Below are positions 1 to 8,204 of a stretch of DNA of 64,000 nt, one piece after another; positions within the stretch are counted from its first letter, which is position 1; each line of letters opens with the position of its first letter. The DNA lies in the NCBI RefSeq assembly GCF_002177135.1, contig NZ_MWPH01000002.1, positions 806,001-870,000 of the forward strand, written 5' to 3'. The DNA is from Natronolimnobius baerhuensis. Its GTDB lineage: Archaea > Halobacteriota > Halobacteria > Halobacteriales > Natrialbaceae. Below the pieces are notes generated by a model. It had not been told where the DNA came from and did not search any database. It worked only from the letters and a program-made list of their open reading frames with translations. Both the position numbers and the translations under genes were made by a program.

Positions 1-585
1 GCCTACTCCTCCGTGTCGTCGATGGGCTACGTCATCCTCGGCCTGATCGCGTTCACGCAGTTCGGCGTCGGCGGCGCAACGTTCCAGATGGTCTCACACG
101 GCCTCATTTCGGGGCTGATGTTCATGGCCGTCGGCGTGATCTACAACGCCACCCACACCCGGATGGTCACCGATATGTCCGGGATGGCAGACCGCATGCC
201 GGTCGCCGTCGGCATCCTCATCGCCGGCGCCTTCGGTTACATGGGACTGCCGCTGATGAGCGGGTTCGCCGCCGAGTACTTCATCTTCTTCGGCGCGTTC
301 GGCTCGGACCTGCTCACCTACGCGCCGATCTTTACGGCACTGGCGATGTTCGGCATCGTCATCGTCGCTGGCTACCTGCTGTTTGCACTCCAGCGCGCCG
401 TCTTCGGCCCGTATCACCTAGAAACCGACTACGAAGTCAGTCGCGCCCCACTGCACGATGTCGCCCCGATGTTCGTCTTGCTCGGGCTCATCATCGCCCT
501 GGGTGTCGCGCCTGATCTGATCTTCGAGATGATTACCGACGCAGTCGATCCGCTCCTCGAGAGCGCAACCGGAGGTGAACTGTAA
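1..585 (+). CDS. nuoM: NADH dehydrogenase-like complex subunit NuoM, C-terminal part (5' truncated by window)
   Basis: This is the last 194 residues of a proton-pumping antiporter-like membrane subunit of respiratory complex I. The reading frame is open from base 1, so the true start lies outside the window. The visible part begins with AYSSVSSMGYV, which matches the conserved AYSSVSHMG helix of NuoM/Nqo13, and continues with strongly hydrophobic helices including GLPLMSGFAAEYFIFFGAF, the segment that follows the conserved transmembrane helix 12 lysine/glutamate region in the family. The stop codon overlaps the start of nuoN (TAATG), so the two are translationally coupled members of one operon. 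In haloarchaea the complex lacks the NADH-oxidising module and probably accepts electrons from another donor; this is family knowledge and not visible here. Confidence 0.95.
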   Translation, partial: AYSSVSSMGYVILGLIAFTQFGVGGATFQMVSHGLISGLMFMAVGVIYNATHTRMVTDMSGMADRMPVAVGILIAGAFGYMGLPLMSGFAAEYFIFFGAFGSDLLTYAPIFTALAMFGIVIVAGYLLFALQRAVFGPYHLETDYEVSRAPLHDVAPMFVLLGLIIALGVAPDLIFEMITDAVDPLLESATGGEL

Positions 586-2126
586 TGGCGGTGTTCGACC
601 TGCCCGCGTGGGCCGGCCTCGCACCGGCACTGATCCTCGCAGGGACGGCGATATTCCTGTTCCTCCTCGACAGTCTCTCGCGGCGGTCGATGAGCCGCGA
701 GATACTCGCGGGAACGGCGACCGCCGGCGCGCTCGCGTCGCTCGGCGTTGCCGTCTGGTTTACCGTCGCCGGCGTCGGCGCGCCCGGCATGGAGAACGGA
801 CACGGCGTTATCACGCTGTTCGACGGCGGGAACGCCTTCGTCGGCGACGGCCTGTTCGTCGTCGACCAGCTCGCGCTGTTCTTCATGATCATCGTCGCGG
901 TCGTCACCGCGCTGGTGGCCGTCGCGAGCTACGACTACATGGACGGCCACGCTCACCAGGCAGAGTACTACTCACTGCTGGTGCTTGCGGCGACCGGGAT
1001 GTCGCTGATGGCGGCCGCCAACAGCCTCGTGACGATCTTCATCGCACTCGAGTTGGCGAGCCTGCCGTCGTACGCGCTCGTCTCGATTCTGAAGGACAAT
1101 CGCGGCAGCGTCGAAGGTGGTTTGAAGTACTTCCTGATCGGCGCGGTGTCCTCGGCGATTTTCCTCTACGGAATTTCGCTGGTCTACGGCGCAACCGGCG
1201 TCATGCAACTCGACTTGATTGCCGACGAACTCGCCGGCGGCGACGTTGATCCGTACGGCGGCCTGCTGGGACTTGGTATCCTGATGCTGATCGGTGGCTT
1301 CGCGTTCAAGACCGCGAGCGTTCCGTTCCACTTCTGGGCACCCGAGGCCTACGAGGGCGCGCCGGCACCGATTTCGGCGTTCCTCTCCTCGGCCTCGAAG
1401 GCAGCCGGCTTCGTGATCGCGTTCCGCGTGTTCACGACCGCGTTCCCACTCGAGATCACGGGTGACGTCATCGGTGTCGACTGGACGCTCGCCTTTATCG
1501 TGCTCGCGATTGTGACGATGACAGTCGGGAACTTCGCTGCGGCAACCCAGCAAAACGTCAAGCGGATGCTCGCGTACTCCTCGATTGGCCACGCCGGCTA
1601 CGCCCTGATCGGCCTCGCCGGACTGACGGCCGACGGGGGCGAACTCGTCATGGGTGCGGCAATGATGCACCTGCTGGTCTATGGCTTCATGAACACCGGT
1701 GCATTCCTGTTCGTCGCCCTCGCGGAGTACTGGGGCGTCGGGCGCACGTTCGAGGACTACAACGGCCTCGCACGACAGGCACCACTCGCCTGTGTGGCAC
1801 TGGCCGTGTTCATGTTCAGTCTGGCCGGAATCCCGCCGTTTGGCGGCTTCTGGAGCAAGTACTTCCTCTTTACCGGCGCACTCGAGGCAGGATTGCTCGT
1901 CGTCGCCGCCGCACTGGTGGTCAACAGCGCACTCTCGCTGTACTACTACTCGCGGCTGGTCAAGGCGGTCTGGATCGAAGACCCAGTCGTCGACCGTGAT
2001 TCGCTGGGACAGCCAACGGGGCTGTACGCCGCCATCATCTTCGCGGCCGTCATGACGGTCTTGTTGTTGCCCGGCTTCGGACCGGTCGTTGACGTCGCAA
2101 TCGACGCGGCTGCAGCGATCATCTGA
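585..2126 (+). CDS. nuoN: NADH dehydrogenase-like complex subunit NuoN
   Basis: A 513-residue polytopic membrane protein of the complex I antiporter-like family (Nqo14/NuoN), close to the usual length. It begins inside the nuoM stop codon. Recognisable parts are the ASLPSYALVS helix, the GLKYFLIGAVSSAIFLYGISL helix with its conserved lysine, and FKTASVPFHFWAPEAYEGAP, the hallmark of this family with a pumping-path lysine. KRMLAYSSIGHAGY and SLAGIPPFGGFWSKY follow. It is the last gene of the nuo operon: the next gene begins 123 bases downstream after a T-rich stretch and is unrelated. The protein sits in the cytoplasmic membrane and contributes one proton channel to the complex. Confidence 0.96.
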   Translation: MAVFDLPAWAGLAPALILAGTAIFLFLLDSLSRRSMSREILAGTATAGALASLGVAVWFTVAGVGAPGMENGHGVITLFDGGNAFVGDGLFVVDQLALFFMIIVAVVTALVAVASYDYMDGHAHQAEYYSLLVLAATGMSLMAAANSLVTIFIALELASLPSYALVSILKDNRGSVEGGLKYFLIGAVSSAIFLYGISLVYGATGVMQLDLIADELAGGDVDPYGGLLGLGILMLIGGFAFKTASVPFHFWAPEAYEGAPAPISAFLSSASKAAGFVIAFRVFTTAFPLEITGDVIGVDWTLAFIVLAIVTMTVGNFAAATQQNVKRMLAYSSIGHAGYALIGLAGLTADGGELVMGAAMMHLLVYGFMNTGAFLFVALAEYWGVGRTFEDYNGLARQAPLACVALAVFMFSLAGIPPFGGFWSKYFLFTGALEAGLLVVAAALVVNSALSLYYYSRLVKAVWIEDPVVDRDSLGQPTGLYAAIIFAAVMTVLLLPGFGPVVDVAIDAAAAII

Positions 2127-2249
2127 TCGCCAGTCGCCTGTTGTTCGTTCGCACTGCTGATTTTGTGTCTCTGCGTTCGCACCTGAGCCATCGCATCGAG
2201 AAAGCGCAACCCGGTAGTTTTTACCCGACGGCGTTGCAAGCGGCGGTAC

Positions 2250-3731
2250 ATGGTTTTCCGGCTCGTACTCGGGTGCGGGACTGTCGGTCGCCAGGTCGTC
2301 GAACGGCTCGAGGCCGCAGCAGACAGTGATGATCGGCTGCTGGTCATTACGACCGACGAGAGCGTCGTTGAGGCGCTTCGCGATGAGAGTATTCCCGCAC
2401 GGTCTGGTGATCCCACCGCGAGCGACGTCCTCGACGCACTCGAGTCGCCGGATGTGCTCTTCGTCGGCGGTGATCGAACCGACACGAATCGGGTGATCCT
2501 CGAGCGTGCCCGCGCGACGTTCCCGGGGGCGTCTATCGTCGCCTACGCGGGTGGCAATTCAGCGAGTCACGACCGGCGGGCGTTCGACGAGTATGCTGAT
2601 GCAGTCGTCGATGCTGAGGGTGCACTCGTCGAACAGGTACTGGCCGAAACGGCGAGTCCACAGGCCAACACCGCCATCGGACTTCGCTATCATCTGCGCA
2701 CAATTGACGGCCCGCTCGCGGTCGTCATGCACGACAATCCGGATCCTGATGCGATTGCGAGTGCCGTTGCACTCGTAGATATTGCCGAATCCATGGGTCT
2801 CGAGGCCGAGGCCTGTTACTTCGGGGAAATTTCCCATCAGGAGAACCGGGCGATGGTCAACTTGCTCGACCTCTCCCTTCGTAACCTGTCCCCGGCGGAC
2901 TCACTCGAGGCGTATGGCTCGTTTGCATTGATTGACCACTCGCGGCCGGGGATCAACGACGGGTTGCCGACCGACCTCGAGGTGGATGTCGTCATTGACC
3001 ACCACCCGCCGAGAGGGCCGGTTCCGGGGACGTTCGTCGAACTCCGCGAGCAAGTCGGGGCAACGAGTACGATTTTGACGGAGTACCTCGAGCAGTTCGA
3101 TCTACCGTTCGACCGGGCGACAGCGACGGCCCTGTTGTACGGCATTCGGATCGATACGAGCGATTTCACGCGGGAAGTCGCCCCGGCGGATTTCCGTGCG
3201 GCATCGGTGCTGTGGCCCTATGCGGATACATCGTTGCTCGATCAGATCGAACAGCCGACAATCGAAGGCGACACACTCGAGACGATTGCGCGAGCAATCA
3301 AGAACCGCGAACAGCGAGGGGCGGTTGCTGTCGCAAGCGTTGGGCAACTCAGTAGCCGGGATGCTCTTCCACAGGCGGCAGACCAGTTACTCGCGATGGA
3401 CGGCGTCGATACGACGCTCGTCTTTGGCTTTCGCGACGAGATGGCGTTTTGCTCGGCGCGCTCGCGGGCGACCGATATCGACCTCGGCGAGACGCTTCGC
3501 GATGCGTTCGACCGAATCGGAAGCGCAGGCGGCCACGCCGATATGGCCGGCGCACAACTCGAGATTGGCATTCTCGCCAGTGCTGATGACGAGGACGAGG
3601 TTGAATCGATTGTCAGCGTCGTCGAGGAAGTCATCACGAACCGCTTTTTCGAGGCAATCCGGACGCACCCGGGCACGCCGGTTGGGACCTATAGCCAGAC
3701 CAGCGAGTGGTTGTTCACGCTCGAGGACTGA
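2250..3731 (+). CDS. DHH family phosphoesterase with N-terminal TrkA-N-like Rossmann domain
   Basis: A 493-residue protein with a nucleotide-binding Rossmann fold at the N-terminus (GCGTVGRQVVERL, about residues 8-20) fused to a DHH-DHHA1 phosphoesterase. The metal-binding motifs are NPDPDAIAS (about 161-169), DHS (about 229) and DHHPP (about 250), and the substrate-binding GGHADMAG is near 426. Related proteins are RecJ-like nucleases and nanoRNases or cyclic dinucleotide phosphodiesterases; the Rossmann fusion is common in haloarchaea but its substrate is unknown. The start ATG has a T-rich element (GGTAGTTTTTACC) about 30 bases upstream, which fits a leaderless transcript. It stands alone between the nuo operon and a sensor kinase. 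The catalytic residues look intact, so it is probably active; DNA, short RNA and dinucleotide are all possible substrates. Confidence 0.88.
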   Translation: MVFRLVLGCGTVGRQVVERLEAAADSDDRLLVITTDESVVEALRDESIPARSGDPTASDVLDALESPDVLFVGGDRTDTNRVILERARATFPGASIVAYAGGNSASHDRRAFDEYADAVVDAEGALVEQVLAETASPQANTAIGLRYHLRTIDGPLAVVMHDNPDPDAIASAVALVDIAESMGLEAEACYFGEISHQENRAMVNLLDLSLRNLSPADSLEAYGSFALIDHSRPGINDGLPTDLEVDVVIDHHPPRGPVPGTFVELREQVGATSTILTEYLEQFDLPFDRATATALLYGIRIDTSDFTREVAPADFRAASVLWPYADTSLLDQIEQPTIEGDTLETIARAIKNREQRGAVAVASVGQLSSRDALPQAADQLLAMDGVDTTLVFGFRDEMAFCSARSRATDIDLGETLRDAFDRIGSAGGHADMAGAQLEIGILASADDEDEVESIVSVVEEVITNRFFEAIRTHPGTPVGTYSQTSEWLFTLED

Positions 3732-3894
3732 TCGTACCAACTGAAACGATTTCCACACTGATCGTAACCGATCCTGCGATCAGGTGTGCAGTGACTTTCA
3801 ACAGCGACTATCGGTTGCTCAATTTCATCTCTTTGATCACGACAGAAAGTGTCTAAGCACGGTACTTATCCGGGCAGAAGGCTTCAACGTGTAT

Positions 3895-6372
3895 ATGTGT
3901 GAACGGGACGGGGCTTCTGAACGGTCCTTCTGGGGAGAGACGGACGATATCGAGGCCCGCAAGCACTATCGCAGCCTCATCAATACGATTGACGACGGCA
4001 TGTATCGACTCGACGCTGAGAATTGCCTCGTCTCGGTCAACGACACCCTCCTCGAGACAACCGGGTACACACGTACGGAACTGCTCGGAGAGCACGTATC
4101 CGTGCTTTTCGGAGACAACAGTGCGACGATCAGCCAGGAAATCGACCGTCTGCGAGCGACCGCCGCCGCCGACAGCACGGTCCTTGAGGTCACCATCGAG
4201 ACCGCCGAGGGGGAACGGATTCGTTGTGACGTTCGGGTGAACGTACTCGAGACGGGTGAGACCACACAGGAAACAGTCGGACTCGTTCGCGAAGTTGATG
4301 ACCGCGAACAGGCGAAAACGGACGCCACTGAAGCGACCTTTCGTCGACTGTTCGAGAACGTGCCCGGCAACTATCTCATCGTCCAACCTGACGACTACGA
4401 AATCGTCGCCGTAAGCGATGCGTATCTGGACGCGACGATGACCGAGCGAGCGGAGATGATAGGGAAGACCCTGTTCGAAATCTTCCCGAACAACCCCGAC
4501 GATCCGGCCGAGGGTACTGGAAACCTGCGCGAGTCTCTCGATAGGGTCGCAGAGACTGGGGAAGCGGACACCATGTCGGTGACGCACTATCCGATCCCTG
4601 ACCGCGAGTCCGGAAGCAACGAGTTCGAGGAGCGGTGGTGGACTCCGATCAATTCGCCGGTGTTTGATACGACTGGTGAACTCGATTATATCGTACACAG
4701 CGTTGAGGACATCACTCCAATCGTCCAAGAGCTCCAGGCGGAGGGCGAGCAGGAACTGCTACAGGATCCAGACACGGCGGATTCGCGGCTCGCATCTGAC
4801 ATCGTACTGCGTGGCCAGGAGTTGCTCCAAGAGGCAAAGCAAGAGGCGTACGAACAACTGCGCCAGAGCGAAGAACGCTTTCGCGCACTGGTTACCACCA
4901 CGTCTGACGTGGTATTCAGTACGAACGCGGATTGGAGCGAGATGCACAGTTTGGAGGGGTCGGATTTCCTCGCTGACACCGACGAGCAAGAGCCGTCATG
5001 GGTTGAACAGTACGTTCCACCCGAAGACCAGCCACAGGTTCAAGATGTCATTGACGAAGCCATTCGCACGAAACGCAGCCTCGAGCTAGAACACCGAGTC
5101 GTTCGTGAAGACGGCACCGTCGCCTGGATCGTCTTGCGTGCCACACCGCTCGTGGATTCCGATGGCGAACTCACTGGATGGTTGGGTGCGGCGAACGACG
5201 TCACCGAGCGGGTCGAACGCGAGCGCTATCTCGAGGATGCCAAAGAGCGACTGGAGGCGGCGGCCGAAGCCGGCGCTGTTGGAACCTGGGAGTGGCATAT
5301 TCCCGATGATCGAATGGTCACGAGTGCGTCGTTCGCCACGAAGTTCGGAATCGATCCCGACGCGGCTGCCGAGGGAGTCTCACTGGAGGAGTTCATCTCG
5401 GCTATCCACGATGAGGACCGCGAGCGAGTCAGACAGCAGATCGAGGACGCCATCGACTCTGGCGAGGAGTACGAAGCAGAGTACCGGGTGTGGGACGCTG
5501 ACGGCGAACTTCGGTGGGTCGTCGCGCGCGGTCACGTCGAATGTGACGACGACGGAAATCCAGTCACGTTCCCCGGTGCACTGGCTGATATCACCGAGCG
5601 CAAGCGCTTCGAGCGACAACTTGCAGAATCCAACAAGCGCCTCGAACAGTTCGCCTACGCCGCCTCACATGACTTACAAGAGCCGTTGCGGATGGTGACG
5701 AGCTATCTCAAGTTGATCGAGCGCCGCTACGCGGACGAGTTTGACGAGGACGGCGAGGAATTCCTCGAGTTTGCCATCGACGGTGCCGACCGGATGCGCA
5801 ACATGATCGAAGGACTGCTCGTGTATTCGCGGGTCGAAACGCATGGTGATCCCTTCGAGCCGGTCGATCTGGACGCCGTTCTCGCGGATGTTCGCCGGGA
5901 CCTCGAGATGAAAATCGACGAGAGCGATGCCACAATCACGGCCGAGTCGCTCCCTCGTGTTGAAGGCGATCCAGGGCAGTTGCGTCAGGTATTCCAGAAC
6001 CTGCTGTCGAACGCAATCGAGTACAGCGACGACGGCCAGCCACGGGTAGCGATTTCGGGTGTGCAGAACGGATCCGAGGTACTCGTCTCGGTCTCCGACA
6101 ATGGAATCGGCATCGACCCAGATAACAGAGACCGTGTCTTCGAACTATTCCAGAGCCTACACGCCCAAGACGAACACTCGGGGACGGGGATCGGCCTCGC
6201 GCTCTGTAAGCGCATTGTCGAGCGTCACGGCGGTCGAGCGAGCGAAGCGAACTCGAGCTCGGCAGGCTCGCGAAGCGAGTCTGTCGGCGGCGATATCTGG
6301 GTCGAGTCCGAACCGGGCGAGGGGTCGACGTTCTCGTTTACGCTCCCCGCTGCACGCGATGACACTCCGTGA
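3895..6372 (+). CDS. Multi-PAS sensor histidine kinase
   Basis: An 825-residue soluble sensor kinase with no evident membrane segment. Four PAS-like domains follow one another (roughly residues 20-145, 150-285, 325-445 and 450-575), then a HisKA dimerisation domain with the phospho-accepting histidine near 592 (ASHDLQEPLRM) and an HATPase domain with N box (QNLLSNAIEYSDD), G1 (DNGIGI) and G2 (GTGIGLALCKRIVERHGG). I chose the ATG at 3895 because the element TACTTATC lies 28 bases upstream, the spacing expected for a leaderless haloarchaeal gene; an in-frame GTG two codons earlier is possible. Nineteen codons (RASEA... to ...SVGG) interrupt the canonical HGG-DIWVESEPGEG stretch, apparently a repeat-derived insertion. 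No response regulator is adjacent, so partner and signal are unknown. Confidence 0.93.
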   Translation: MCERDGASERSFWGETDDIEARKHYRSLINTIDDGMYRLDAENCLVSVNDTLLETTGYTRTELLGEHVSVLFGDNSATISQEIDRLRATAAADSTVLEVTIETAEGERIRCDVRVNVLETGETTQETVGLVREVDDREQAKTDATEATFRRLFENVPGNYLIVQPDDYEIVAVSDAYLDATMTERAEMIGKTLFEIFPNNPDDPAEGTGNLRESLDRVAETGEADTMSVTHYPIPDRESGSNEFEERWWTPINSPVFDTTGELDYIVHSVEDITPIVQELQAEGEQELLQDPDTADSRLASDIVLRGQELLQEAKQEAYEQLRQSEERFRALVTTTSDVVFSTNADWSEMHSLEGSDFLADTDEQEPSWVEQYVPPEDQPQVQDVIDEAIRTKRSLELEHRVVREDGTVAWIVLRATPLVDSDGELTGWLGAANDVTERVERERYLEDAKERLEAAAEAGAVGTWEWHIPDDRMVTSASFATKFGIDPDAAAEGVSLEEFISAIHDEDRERVRQQIEDAIDSGEEYEAEYRVWDADGELRWVVARGHVECDDDGNPVTFPGALADITERKRFERQLAESNKRLEQFAYAASHDLQEPLRMVTSYLKLIERRYADEFDEDGEEFLEFAIDGADRMRNMIEGLLVYSRVETHGDPFEPVDLDAVLADVRRDLEMKIDESDATITAESLPRVEGDPGQLRQVFQNLLSNAIEYSDDGQPRVAISGVQNGSEVLVSVSDNGIGIDPDNRDRVFELFQSLHAQDEHSGTGIGLALCKRIVERHGGRASEANSSSAGSRSESVGGDIWVESEPGEGSTFSFTLPAARDDTP
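6235..6291 (+). repeat. 57-base in-frame insertion inside the kinase ATPase domain
   Basis: This segment separates HGG from DIWVESEPGEG, which are contiguous in typical haloarchaeal kinases. It is built of repeated GCGAAGCGA / CTCGCGAAGCGAG-like words that form imperfect inverted arms, and both edges carry GGCGG(T/C), as if a short target had been duplicated. It encodes a Ser/Ala/Glu-rich linker. Its length of 19 codons keeps the frame open. I infer a small REP-like or MITE-like insertion; similar GCGAAGCGA-type elements occur between haloarchaeal genes. Confidence 0.6.
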
Positions 6373-6448
6373 ATTCACTCGATAGTCGCCACTAACTGTC
6401 TGTGGCTCCGATACCAGTACTTTTGCGCCCGGGCCTGTTAGGGTGTGT

Positions 6449-7258
6449 ATGGAAGAGGTCGTATCAGATGGGCGAAAACCACGAGTAGAAGAGTACATGA
6501 CGCGCGACGTGGTGACGGTCTCGCCCGATGCGACCGTCGGCGACGTCGCGGCCAGAATCGCCGAGAGTGACAAACACAGCGGCTTTCCAGTCTGTGAGCG
6601 CCGCCGCGTCGAGGGCTTTGTCAGCGCCCGCGATCTCCTGTTAGCCGACGACAACGACCCGATTTTCAGGGTGATGACGACCGATTTACTCGTTGCCCAT
6701 CCCGAGATGAAAGTGACCGAAGCAGCACGTGTTATTCTCCGGTCTGGCATCCAGAAACTCCCTGTCGTCGACGACGCGGGCAACCTCGTCGGCATCATCT
6801 CGAACGCCGACGTGATCCGCAGCCAGATCGAACGCGCCACGCCCGAAAAGGTGGGCAAACTCATGCGCACGCTCGAGCAGATTCACGATATTTCACTCGA
6901 GCAGTCCCGTCGGACGGTGCCACTGCCTGAACTGACGCCGACACAGGGGCGCGTCTACGCCGACGAACTCGAAGGGAGACAGTACGAACTCGAGCGTGGA
7001 CTGGCCGAACCGCTCGTCGTCATCGACAACGCTGGCTCGTTGCTGTTGGCAGATGGCCACCATCGCGTCCTCGCAGCGGATCGCCTCAAAATCGACGAGA
7101 TGGACGCCTACGTGATCGTCATCGACTCGCCGGTCGACCTTGGAATGGCCAGAACGGCGAAAAAGGAAGGTCTCGAGTCGATTGCAGATATCGACGTTGT
7201 CGATTACGCACGGCATCCGCTCGTCCAGACGACGAAGCGACTGCAATCACCGGAGTAA
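6449..7258 (+). CDS. CBS-pair protein with ParB-like C-terminal domain
   Basis: A 269-residue protein. The first half is a pair of CBS motifs (MTRDVVTVSPDATVGDVAA, about residues 13-31, and GIQKLPVVDDAGNLVGIIS, about 98-116), which normally bind adenine nucleotides and act as energy or ligand sensors. The second half contains LADGHHRVLAADRL (DGHHR near 202), the signature of the ParB/sulfiredoxin-like nuclease or NTPase fold. The fusion suggests nucleotide-controlled activity of the ParB-like domain; which reaction it performs cannot be read from the sequence. Start chosen at ATG 6449, with ACTTTTGCG about 28 bases upstream; an in-frame GTG two codons earlier is the alternative. It is monocistronic, in the same direction as its neighbours. 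Confidence 0.85.
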   Translation: MEEVVSDGRKPRVEEYMTRDVVTVSPDATVGDVAARIAESDKHSGFPVCERRRVEGFVSARDLLLADDNDPIFRVMTTDLLVAHPEMKVTEAARVILRSGIQKLPVVDDAGNLVGIISNADVIRSQIERATPEKVGKLMRTLEQIHDISLEQSRRTVPLPELTPTQGRVYADELEGRQYELERGLAEPLVVIDNAGSLLLADGHHRVLAADRLKIDEMDAYVIVIDSPVDLGMARTAKKEGLESIADIDVVDYARHPLVQTTKRLQSPE

Positions 7259-7354
7259 TCTCGAGACCGCCACGACTGGCAGTCTGGCGGTGCGTATCCA
7301 GCATCCGAGAGTGCTGGCTGTACAGTTATCCGTCGCGATGAAGTAGCCGGTTCG

Positions 7355-8110
7355 ATGACTGAAACTGGCGCTGGACCATCTGCGGAGTCGAAACGCGTCC
7401 TTCTCGCGGGCGCAAGCGGCCGAACGGGCATCGAACTCCTCTCTGTCTTGCGACCGACCGACCTGACTGTCCGCGGGACCACCCGCTCGTATGCGACCGT
7501 CGAAACCCTCGAGCGCCACGGCGCAGACGAGGTGGTCGTCGCTGACTTTTTCGAACCGCGCGATGCCGTGACTGCTGTCGAGGACTGCGATATCGTCTAC
7601 TGTACAGTTGGGACGCCGCCAAGCTATCGACACGTTACCGGCAGCAAACTGGTCGACCGAACCGGTGTCATCAACCTCGTGACGGCTGCGCTGGCATCCG
7701 ACGTCTCGCATTTCGTCTTCGAGAGCGCAATCGGCGTCGGCAGCTCGAAACGCGGCCTTTCGCTTCCGGCCCGCCTCCTCATCCGGGGCTCACTGCGAGC
7801 GAAACAGGATGCTGAGAGCGCGCTCCGGCGATCCGGCCTGTCGTATACAATCGTCCGGCCGGGCACACTCACCGACGCACCCCCGCGGGGCGACCTCGTC
7901 GTCGGCGAGGGCGGCGACTCCGTCGCCGGATCGATCCCACGGGCCGACGTCGCACGGATCATGGCCGCTGCGCCGTTTACCCCCGCCGCACACAATCGCA
8001 CACTCGAGGCCGTCAGCCGTGCTGGCCTCTCGGAAACGCCGCGCAACCTCGCCGATATCGACTGGGCATTCGACAAAGTCGACGTCGACCTCGAGCACCC
8101 ACGCACCTAA
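7355..8110 (+). CDS. NmrA/SDR-like NAD(P)-binding protein
   Basis: A 251-residue atypical short-chain dehydrogenase-like protein. The nucleotide-binding loop is VLLAGASGRTGIELL near the N-terminus, of the GxxGxxG type found in NmrA-like and complex I NDUFA9-like proteins. A later block (AESALRRSGLSYTIVRPGTLTD) is typical of the family and contains the conserved RPG. The central Tyr-x-x-x-Lys pair of classical SDRs is not obvious, so this may bind NAD(P) for regulation or catalyse a reduction of unknown substrate. The first visible ATG is used; it lies about 95 bases after the CBS-ParB gene in the same direction. Confidence 0.82.
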   Translation: MTETGAGPSAESKRVLLAGASGRTGIELLSVLRPTDLTVRGTTRSYATVETLERHGADEVVVADFFEPRDAVTAVEDCDIVYCTVGTPPSYRHVTGSKLVDRTGVINLVTAALASDVSHFVFESAIGVGSSKRGLSLPARLLIRGSLRAKQDAESALRRSGLSYTIVRPGTLTDAPPRGDLVVGEGGDSVAGSIPRADVARIMAAAPFTPAAHNRTLEAVSRAGLSETPRNLADIDWAFDKVDVDLEHPRT

Positions 8111-8204
8111 CTCGACATCCCCGTCCGAAAATCGCCGTACTCGAGGCGATTCCAATTTCTCGGGGGAACGTTTATCCCGATAATGGTCGATAATTTCAGT
8201 TGTT

